A DNA stretch of 5,283 nucleotides from Gammaproteobacteria bacterium (GTDB lineage Bacteria > Pseudomonadota > Gammaproteobacteria > Burkholderiales > Burkholderiaceae_C), in assembly GCA_018903185.1 (NCBI GenBank), contig JAHIQV010000224.1, positions 1 through 5,283 on the forward strand, given 5' to 3'. Position 1 is the first letter of the stretch. Every line of letters begins with the position of its first letter. The notes under the pieces were generated by a model. That model did not search any database, had not been told where the DNA came from, and worked only from the letters and a program-made list of their open reading frames with translations. Below, one piece after another: positions 1 through 4,695 of this stretch. The translations under genes and the position numbers were made by a program.

Positions 1-473
1 AGCGCTACATCCCGGCCGCCATGGTGCTGGTGGCGCCCTACGTAAACAGCTACCGCCGCCTCTCGCGCCACACGGCCGCGCCGATCAACATCGAGTGGGG
101 CCACGACAACCGCACGGTGGGCATCCGCTCGCCGATCTCCAGCCCGGCCGCGCGCCGGGTGGAAAACCGCGTCATCGGCGCCGACGCCAACCCGTATGTG
201 GCGATGGCCATGACGCTGGCCTGCGGCTACCTGGGCATGAAGAACAAGATCAAGCCCAAGCCAGAGATGAAGGGCGACGCCTACCTGGCGCCGTACTCGC
301 TGCCGCGCTCGCTGGGCGAAGCGCTGGACTGGCTGCGCCGCGAACCCGACCTGCACGAGGTGCTGGGCAAGGAGTTCATCACCATCTACACCGAGATCAA
401 GGAGCTGGAGTTCGACGAGTTCATGAAGGTGATTTCGCCGTGGGAACGCGAACATTTGTTGCTTCATGTTTGA
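1..473 (+). CDS. spuB: Glutamine synthetase family protein, gamma-glutamylputrescine synthetase type (3' part only)
   Basis: The window opens inside this gene; the reading frame begins at base 3 and gives 156 C-terminal residues before TGA at 471-473. The family ligates glutamate to an amine using ATP; the PuuA/SpuB branch uses putrescine, making gamma-glutamylputrescine in the cytoplasm. Visible C-terminal catalytic-domain motifs are NSYRRL (45-62), HDNR (102-113), RVENR (156-170) and ADANPY (180-197). The GADANPY form and the preceding DNRTV.IR pattern fit PuuA-like enzymes better than ammonia-assimilating GlnA, as I recall those families. The end of the protein (SPWEREHLLLHV) looks intact. 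ATG at 21 is an internal methionine, not a start. The downstream SpuC-type aminotransferase and polyamine transporter support a polyamine role. The exact amine substrate is inferred; other GlnA-like amine ligases of this family remain possible. Confidence 0.92.
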   Translation, partial: RYIPAAMVLVAPYVNSYRRLSRHTAAPINIEWGHDNRTVGIRSPISSPAARRVENRVIGADANPYVAMAMTLACGYLGMKNKIKPKPEMKGDAYLAPYSLPRSLGEALDWLRREPDLHEVLGKEFITIYTEIKELEFDEFMKVISPWEREHLLLHV

Positions 474-546
474 CCCCCCGCGCCGCTTCGCGTCACCCCC
501 CCAGGGGCAACGCTGGCGGCCCGGCGAAGCCGGTTCCGCGGCGTTC
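474..546 (+). repeat. Structured REP-like intergenic repeat, copy 1
   Basis: This 73-bp element starts at the base after the TGA of the upstream gene. It is nearly identical to 4569-4643: the left 28 bases and the right 43 bases match exactly, and only the C-run/G-run junction differs. It can fold. A C-run (496-502) faces GGGG (504-507). Further on lies a nested stem: AACGC (509-513) with GCGTT (541-545), GCGG (516-519) with CCGC (536-539), and CCGGC (521-525) with GCCGG (529-533) around a GAA loop. There is also a short CGCG/CGCG pair near the left end. No T-tract follows, so it is not a classical intrinsic terminator. Roles in mRNA 3'-end protection, rho-related termination or REP-type mobility are inferences. 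Confidence 0.9.
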
Positions 547-584
547 CTGATTAACTTCCCCGTCTCTCTGAAAGCGAGCCTGTT

Positions 585-2024
585 GTGAACCCCTCAACCC
601 TCATCGCCCCGCCCGCCCTGGTTCGCCGCGCCGAGCAGCAGGACACGAAAGCCATCCAGGCGCTGGACAGTGCGCACTTCATCCACCCCTTCACCGACCA
701 CGCCGGCCTGGCCTCGCGCGGCGCGCGGGTGATCACGCAGGCCGACAACATCTACGTGTGGGACTCCGAAGGCGCCAAGATACTGGACGCGATGAGCGGC
801 CTGTGGTGCGTCAACGCGGGTTACGGCCGCAAGGAGCTGGCCGACGCGGCGTACCAGCAGATGATGACGCTGCCGTTCTACAACAGCTTCTTCAACACCA
901 CCAACGTGCCGGCGGTGCAGCTGGCCACCAAACTCGCGGCGCTGGCGCCGGTGGTGGGTGGCCGCAAGTTCGAGCACGTGTTCTTCAGCAGCAGCGGCAG
1001 CGAAAGCAACGACACCAACGTGCGCATGGTGCGCCGCTACTGGGACCTGCTGGGCCAGCCGCAGCGCAAGGTGATCATCAGCCGCCACAACGCCTACCAC
1101 GGCAGCACCATGGCCGGCGCCTCGCTCGGCGGCATGAGCGGCATGCATGCGCAGGGCGACCTGCCGATCCCGAACATCACGCACATCGAGCAGCCGCACT
1201 TCTGGGAAAACGCGTTGCCGGGTGAAAGCCGGGCCGATTTCGGCCGTCGCGCCGCGGGCTGGCTGGAGGCCGAGATCCTGGCCATTGGCTCACACAAGGT
1301 GGCCGCCTTCATCGCCGAGCCGGTGCAGGGCGCGGGCGGCGTGATCATCCCGCCCGAGACCTACTGGCCCGAGATCCAGCGCATCGTCGACCAGTACGGC
1401 ATCCTGCTGATCTCCGACGAGGTGATCTGCGCCTTCGGCCGCCTGGGCCACTGGTTCGCCTACGAGAAGTTCGGCTACCGGCCCGACCTGGTGACCTTCG
1501 CCAAGGGCGTGACGAGCGGCTACATCCCGCTCGGTGGCGTGATGGTGGGCGACCGCGTGGCCCAGGTGCTGATCGAGCAGGGCGGCGAGTTCAACCACGG
1601 CTACACCTACAGTGGTCACCCGGTGGCCTGCGCGGTGGCGCTGGCCAACCTGGAGCTGATGGAGCGCGAGGGCTTGGTGGATCGCGTCAAGAACGACACC
1701 GGCCCCTACCTGGCGCAGCGCTTCGCCGAGCTCAAGGACCACCCGCTGGTGGGTGATGCCGAAACCTGCGGCTTCGTGGCCGGTCTGGTGATCGTGAAAA
1801 ACAAGACGACCCGGCAGATGTTCGACGCGGACCTCGGCGTGGGCATGATCTGCCGCGGCCACTGTTTCAGGAACGGGCTGATCATGCGCGCGGTGGGCGA
1901 CCGCATGATCATCGCGCCGCCACTGGTGATGACGCGCGCCCAGATCGACGAAATGATGGCGCTGATCGTGCGCTGCCTGGACGCCACGCTGGACGATTTG
2001 CGCGCCGCCGGACAGCTCGCCTGA
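585..2024 (+). CDS. spuC: Putrescine-type class III PLP aminotransferase (SpuC-like)
   Basis: This complete 479-residue protein belongs to the class III (omega) aminotransferases. SpuC moves the terminal amino group of putrescine, and possibly related amines, to pyruvate, giving 4-aminobutanal and alanine. Visible signatures are WDSEG..ILDAMSGLWCVN near residues 59-77, SGSES at 137-141 (PLP phosphate binding), H168-N-A-Y-H-G (cofactor ring stacking region), D278 in SDEVICAFGR (pyridine nitrogen) and the Schiff-base lysine K307 in FAKGVTSGYIPLGG. The C-terminal CFRNGLIMRAVGDRMIIAPPL block is also typical of SpuC. No catalytic residue is missing. GTG at 585 is the only usable start: an in-frame TAA lies at 552-554 and no ATG, GTG or TTG occurs in the next part of the frame. 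The N-terminus is about ten residues longer than SpuC as I remember it. The Shine-Dalgarno signal is poor. Substrate is inferred from similarity and the adjoining transporter. Confidence 0.95.
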   Translation: MNPSTLIAPPALVRRAEQQDTKAIQALDSAHFIHPFTDHAGLASRGARVITQADNIYVWDSEGAKILDAMSGLWCVNAGYGRKELADAAYQQMMTLPFYNSFFNTTNVPAVQLATKLAALAPVVGGRKFEHVFFSSSGSESNDTNVRMVRRYWDLLGQPQRKVIISRHNAYHGSTMAGASLGGMSGMHAQGDLPIPNITHIEQPHFWENALPGESRADFGRRAAGWLEAEILAIGSHKVAAFIAEPVQGAGGVIIPPETYWPEIQRIVDQYGILLISDEVICAFGRLGHWFAYEKFGYRPDLVTFAKGVTSGYIPLGGVMVGDRVAQVLIEQGGEFNHGYTYSGHPVACAVALANLELMEREGLVDRVKNDTGPYLAQRFAELKDHPLVGDAETCGFVAGLVIVKNKTTRQMFDADLGVGMICRGHCFRNGLIMRAVGDRMIIAPPLVMTRAQIDEMMALIVRCLDATLDDLRAAGQLA

Positions 2025-2050
2025 GGGATTCTTTGTTACAGTGTTTCGTG

Positions 2051-2063
2051 CCCCAAACCGGGG
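2051..2063 (+). other. Small CCCC/GGGG hairpin after the aminotransferase gene
   Basis: CCCC (2051-2054) and GGGG (2060-2063) flank a five-base loop, 26 bases after the aminotransferase stop. No T-tract follows, so it is at best a weak transcript-end or stability element. A match this short could be chance in GC-rich DNA. Confidence 0.25.
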
Positions 2064-2069
2064 ACAAAG

Positions 2070-2086
2070 CTGGTCTGTAAATTGCA
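2070..2086 (+). promoter_or_regulatory. Candidate sigma-54 (-24/-12) promoter for the binding-protein gene
   Basis: The 17 bases CTGGTCTGTAAATTGCA align with the sigma-54 consensus YTGGCACGRNNNTTGCW. The -24 CTGG and the whole -12 TTGCA match, and the invariant GG (2072-2073) and GC (2084-2085) are ten bases apart, as required. The CACG part is poor: only its final G agrees. Transcription would start near 2096, leaving about 75 bases of leader before ATG 2171. Nitrogen (NtrC) control of polyamine use makes sense biologically, but I did not find a clear NtrC inverted repeat upstream. No convincing sigma-70 alternative was seen in this gap. Confidence 0.35.
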
Positions 2087-2100
2087 TGCCCGCAGGGCAT
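2086..2100 (+). other. Perfect 6-bp hairpin in the leader of the binding-protein gene
   Basis: ATGCCC (2086-2091) and GGGCAT (2095-2100) are perfect inverted repeats around a GCA loop. No T-tract follows. It overlaps the predicted start point of the candidate sigma-54 promoter, so if that promoter is real the hairpin acts as a DNA palindrome (for example an operator half) or belongs only to readthrough RNA from upstream. Confidence 0.35.
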
Positions 2101-2155
2101 TGCGATGCCGACCGGCCTGTGCCGTGTCACCCGTCGATTTTCGTTTCATCACTCT

Positions 2156-2159
2156 GGAG
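2156..2159 (+). promoter_or_regulatory. Ribosome binding site of the binding-protein gene
   Basis: GGAG lies 11 bases before ATG 2171. The spacing is on the long side but usable. It supports 2171 over the in-frame ATG at 2105, which would place a non-secretory stretch of 22 residues ahead of the signal peptide. Confidence 0.65.
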
Positions 2160-2170
2160 TGTCCCTCACC

Positions 2171-3349
2171 ATGAAAAAGCACGTTCTGGTTCTGGCCATC
2201 TCGGCCATGCTGCTGGCCGCTTGCGGTAAAAAAGAAGAGCCGGTGGCCGCCCCCGCGGAACCCGCTCCCGTGGCGGCCGCGCCCGCTGCCCCGGCCGCAC
2301 CTGCCGGCCCGGTGTACGACGACGAGAAGGTCCTCAACATCTACAACTGGCCCGACTACGTGCCCGAGGGCATGATCGCCGCCTTCGAGAAAGAGTCCGG
2401 CATCAAGGTCAACTACGACACCTTCGAGACCAACGAAGCCCTGCACGCCAAACTGGTGGCGGGCAACACAGGCTACGACATCGTGGTGCCGGGCACCGTG
2501 TTCGCCAAGGGCCAGATCGAAGGCGGGCTGCTGCAGCCGCTGAAGAAGGAACAGATGCCCAACCTGGCCAACCTCGACCCCGGGTTCATGCAAACCCTGG
2601 TCACGGCCGACCCGGGCAACAACCACCTCGTGCCGTGGGGCTGGGGCTTCACCACCGTGGGCATCAACAAGACCAAGGTCGAGAAGGCACTGGGCGGCAT
2701 GGCCATGCCGGAAAACGCCTGGGACCTGGTGTTCAAGCCCGAGTACACGAGCAAGCTGAAGTCCTGTGGCATCGCCTACCTGGACTCGCCGACCGAGATC
2801 ATCCCGGTGGCGCTGCACTACATCGGCAAGGACGCGTATTCCAACGACCCGGCCGACTACAAGGCCGCGGGCGAGATGCTGGGCCAGGTGCGCAAGGACG
2901 TGCGCCTGTTCAGCTCGACCATGATCGACGACATCGCCGGCGGCAAGGCCTGCGCGGTGATCGGCTGGTCGGGTGACATCAACATCGCCGCCGGCCGCGC
3001 CAAGGAAAACGGCTCCAAGGACGAGATCGAAGCCCTGCTGCCGATCTCGGGCGCGCTGCTGTTTGCCGACACCATGGCCGTGACCAAGGACGCCAAGCAC
3101 CCGAACAACGCCGCGGCCTTCATCGACTTCTTCCTGCGCCCCGAAAACGCCGCCGCGATGGCCAACGAAATGGGTTACCCCACGGGCAACAAGGCGGGTC
3201 TGGCCCAGGTCAAGCCCGAGATCGCCAGCAACAAGACCATCTTTGTCGAGGCCGACTACTTCGCCAAGATGATCCCGCCGAGCAGCTTCACCAACGAAGC
3301 CCGCGAAGCCATGGCCAACGTCTACAACGGCTTCAAAAAAGGCAAGTAA
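2171..3349 (+). CDS. potF: Polyamine (putrescine-type) ABC transporter substrate-binding lipoprotein, PotF/SpuD-like
   Basis: This complete 392-residue protein captures polyamine outside the inner membrane and hands it to the ABC permease encoded downstream. The N-terminus is MKKH, a hydrophobic stretch, then the lipobox LAAC with C18 as the acylated cysteine; +2 is Gly, not Asp, which favours the outer membrane. Residues 22-47 form an Ala/Pro tether. The PotD/PotF fold starts at VLNIYNWPDY. Using PotF numbering from memory, ligand residues D39, F88, W244, D247, F276 and D278 correspond to D62, F111, W266, D269, F298 and D300 and are all kept, a putrescine-type set. Positions 38, 85, 87 and 182 differ (P61, G108, V110, S206). 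C199 and C261 match the PotF disulfide pair. An intrinsic terminator follows the gene. Its precise ligand (putrescine, cadaverine, agmatine or spermidine) cannot be read from the sequence. Confidence 0.94.
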   Translation: MKKHVLVLAISAMLLAACGKKEEPVAAPAEPAPVAAAPAAPAAPAGPVYDDEKVLNIYNWPDYVPEGMIAAFEKESGIKVNYDTFETNEALHAKLVAGNTGYDIVVPGTVFAKGQIEGGLLQPLKKEQMPNLANLDPGFMQTLVTADPGNNHLVPWGWGFTTVGINKTKVEKALGGMAMPENAWDLVFKPEYTSKLKSCGIAYLDSPTEIIPVALHYIGKDAYSNDPADYKAAGEMLGQVRKDVRLFSSTMIDDIAGGKACAVIGWSGDINIAAGRAKENGSKDEIEALLPISGALLFADTMAVTKDAKHPNNAAAFIDFFLRPENAAAMANEMGYPTGNKAGLAQVKPEIASNKTIFVEADYFAKMIPPSSFTNEAREAMANVYNGFKKGK

Positions 3350-3373
3350 GCATTCTGCTTCGCGCCTGACACC

Positions 3374-3410
3374 AGGGCTGTTTGTACGCACCGTATGAAC
3401 AGCCCTTTTT
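3374..3410 (+). terminator. Strong intrinsic terminator after the binding-protein gene
   Basis: AGGGCTGTT (3374-3382) pairs perfectly with AACAGCCCT (3398-3406). The pairing can continue inward through two G-T wobbles and TAC/GTA to a five-base loop, giving up to 14 stacked pairs. A run of five T (3406-3410) follows at once. It sits 25 bases after the stop codon and before the ATPase gene, so it should limit transcription of the ATPase and permease relative to the binding protein. Confidence 0.92.
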
Positions 3411-3440
3411 CTTGTCCACTCCCCCACACAACAGCACAGT

Positions 3441-3444
3441 GAGG
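3441..3444 (+). promoter_or_regulatory. Ribosome binding site of the ATPase gene
   Basis: GAGG lies seven bases before ATG 3452, a normal distance. It supports this start for the ATPase. Between the terminator and this site (3411-3440) I see no clear promoter, so the ATPase gene probably relies on readthrough. Confidence 0.75.
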
Positions 3445-3451
3445 TTCACCC

Positions 3452-4555
3452 ATGGCAGATGCGGGCACACAAGCGGGTTACCTGGTCACAGAGAAACTGG
3501 TCAAGCGCTTCGACGAAGCGGTGGCCGTGGACGAGGTGTCGCTCTCCATCGGCAAGGGTGAAATCTTCGCCCTGCTCGGCAGCTCCGGCTGCGGCAAGTC
3601 CACCCTGCTGCGCATGCTGGCCGGCTTCGAGAAGCCGACCTCGGGCCGCATCATGCTGGGCGGCCAGGATGTGGCCAACATGCCACCCTACGACCGGCCG
3701 GTGAACATGATGTTCCAGAGCTACGCGCTGTTCCCGCACCTGAACATCTGGGAAAACGTGGCCTTCGGTCTGAAGCGAGAAGGCCTGCCCAAGGCCGAGG
3801 TGAAGCAACGCACCGACGAGATGCTCAGCCTGGTGCAGCTCACGCCCTACGCCCAGCGCAAGCCGCACCAGCTCTCGGGCGGGCAGCAGCAGCGCGTGGC
3901 GCTCGCGCGCAGCCTGGCCAAGAAGCCCAAGCTGCTGCTGCTGGACGAGCCGCTGGGCGCGCTGGACAAGAAGTTGCGCGAACAGACGCAGTTCGAGCTG
4001 GTCAACATCATCGAAAGCGTGGGCGTGACCGTGGTGATGGTGACGCACGACCAGGAAGAGGCCATGACCATGGCCAGCCGCATCGCCATCATGAGCAAGG
4101 GCCGTGTGCTGCAGGTGGGCACGCCGGAAGAGATCTACGAACACCCGCGCAACAAGTTCGTGGCCGACTTCATCGGCAACGTGAACCTGTTCGCCGGCAA
4201 GCTCACGGTGGACGAGCCCGACCGCTGCGCGGCCACCACCGCCATCGGCGAAGTCCACGTGGGTCACGGGGTGAGCGGCACGCTGAACATGCCCGTGTCC
4301 ATCGCCGTGAGGCCCGAGAAGATCGAGATCAGCAAGACCCGGCCCGAGCACGCATCGTTCAACCTGTTCCAGGGCAAGGTCAAGGAAATCGGTTACCTGG
4401 GCTCGTACACCACCTACATCCTGCAGGCCGGTGATGGCTCCAAGGTGCGGGTCACCGAGGCCAACACCACGCGCCAGGACCTGACGGACATCACCTGGGA
4501 AGACGACGTCTACTTTTGGTGGGACGACAACGCCGCCGTGGTCTTGAGGGACTGA
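3452..4555 (+). CDS. potG: Polyamine ABC transporter ATP-binding protein, PotG/SpuF-like
   Basis: This complete 367-residue ATPase powers the polyamine importer from the cytoplasmic face of the inner membrane. All motifs are intact: Walker A GSSGCGKST at 43-51 (K49), Q-loop Q89 in MMFQSYALFPH, signature LSGGQ at 141-145, Walker B LLLLDEP at 161-167 (D165, catalytic E166), D-loop ALD and switch histidine H199 in VTHDQEEAM. Residues from about 240 onward form the TOBE-type C-terminal domain that marks the PotA/PotG/MalK group, with VAVRPEKI-like (here IAVRPEKIEI) and a closing WDDNAAVVL stretch resembling PotG. Length is close to PotG (about 377). The start at 3452 follows a good GAGG site. The neighbours, a PotF-like binding protein and a PotH-like permease, fix the substrate class. 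PotA-type annotation is the main alternative; PotG fits better by sequence pattern and context. Confidence 0.96.
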   Translation: MADAGTQAGYLVTEKLVKRFDEAVAVDEVSLSIGKGEIFALLGSSGCGKSTLLRMLAGFEKPTSGRIMLGGQDVANMPPYDRPVNMMFQSYALFPHLNIWENVAFGLKREGLPKAEVKQRTDEMLSLVQLTPYAQRKPHQLSGGQQQRVALARSLAKKPKLLLLDEPLGALDKKLREQTQFELVNIIESVGVTVVMVTHDQEEAMTMASRIAIMSKGRVLQVGTPEEIYEHPRNKFVADFIGNVNLFAGKLTVDEPDRCAATTAIGEVHVGHGVSGTLNMPVSIAVRPEKIEISKTRPEHASFNLFQGKVKEIGYLGSYTTYILQAGDGSKVRVTEANTTRQDLTDITWEDDVYFWWDDNAAVVLRD

Positions 4556-4567
4556 CACGGGTCAGTC
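4550..4567 (+). other. Perfect 7-bp hairpin containing the ATPase stop codon
   Basis: GACTGAC (4550-4556) and GTCAGTC (4561-4567) are perfect inverted repeats around ACGG. The TGA stop codon (4553-4555) lies in the left arm. No T-tract follows; a C-rich run and repeat copy 2 come next. It could stall RNA polymerase or protect the 3' end of the upstream message. Function is inferred from position only. Confidence 0.5.
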
Positions 4568-4568
4568 T

Positions 4569-4643
4569 CCCCCCGCGCCGCTTCGCGTCACCCCCCGGAG
4601 GGGGCAACGCTGGCGGCCCGGCGAAGCCGGTTCCGCGGCGTTC
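4569..4643 (+). repeat. Structured REP-like intergenic repeat, copy 2
   Basis: This 75-bp element is the second copy of the 474-546 repeat, in the same orientation, beginning 13 bases after the ATPase stop codon. It keeps the C-run (4591-4596) facing a G-run (4600-4604), now with a GGA loop and five pairs, and the same nested stem with CCGGC (4618-4622) and GCCGG (4626-4630) around GAA. The only differences from copy 1 are at the C/G junction, where this copy is two bases longer. It separates the ATPase gene from the permease gene. Confidence 0.9.
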
Positions 4644-4648
4644 TGGGT

Positions 4649-4675
4649 TTAGGTTGCTGCTGCGCTCTTAGGTTG
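4649..4675 (+). repeat. Short direct repeat ahead of the permease gene
   Basis: TTAGGTTG occurs at 4649-4656 and again at 4668-4675, with start points 19 bases apart. It lies between repeat copy 2 and the permease ribosome binding site. It could be paired protein-binding half-sites nearly two helical turns apart, or a chance duplication. No clear -35/-10 promoter accompanies it. Confidence 0.3.
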
Positions 4676-4684
4676 TACGTTTCT

Positions 4685-4689
4685 GGAGG
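4685..4689 (+). promoter_or_regulatory. Ribosome binding site of the permease gene
   Basis: GGAGG lies six bases before ATG 4696, a near-ideal arrangement. It selects 4696 over the in-frame ATG at 4717. Confidence 0.8.
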
Positions 4690-4695
4690 TTCTGG

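Noticed and set aside
21..473. ATG at 21 as the start of a small separate gene
   Set aside because: The frame is open to the window edge, and the residues before it (RYIPAA) continue the glutamine-synthetase fold; the gene is simply cut by the window.
474..546. Repeat copies as intrinsic terminators
   Set aside because: The hairpins are GC-rich but no T-tract follows either copy, so factor-independent termination is not supported; other roles stay open.
2032..2083. Sigma-70 promoter using TTGTTA (2033-2038) or TAAATT (2078-2083)
   Set aside because: Neither hexamer has an acceptable partner at 16-18 bases spacing.
594..2087. Several open frames on the - strand and in other + frames over the aminotransferase gene
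   Set aside because: All are biased-composition shadows; the +585 frame has the complete set of class III aminotransferase residues.
2105..2170. Upstream in-frame ATG at 2105 as the start of the binding-protein gene
   Set aside because: It would put 22 polar and basic residues before a textbook lipoprotein signal peptide, and it lacks a ribosome binding site; 2171 has GGAG upstream.
3357..3364. GCTTCGCG after the binding-protein stop as a third, decayed copy of the intergenic repeat
   Set aside because: Only eight bases match and the following C-run, G-run and nested stem are absent; chance is likely in this GC-rich sequence.
2036..3427. Long open frame on the - strand (463 codons) opposite the binding-protein gene
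   Set aside because: It is a by-product of GC-rich codon bias. The + strand frame has a clear signal peptide, conserved PotF motifs, a ribosome binding site and a terminator; the - strand translation is rich in His, Gly, Val and Arg with no recognisable domain.
3446..4558. Long open frame on the - strand (370 codons) opposite the ATPase gene
   Set aside because: It mirrors the ATPase almost exactly, its translation is low-complexity His/Leu/Val-rich, and the + strand has every ABC ATPase motif.
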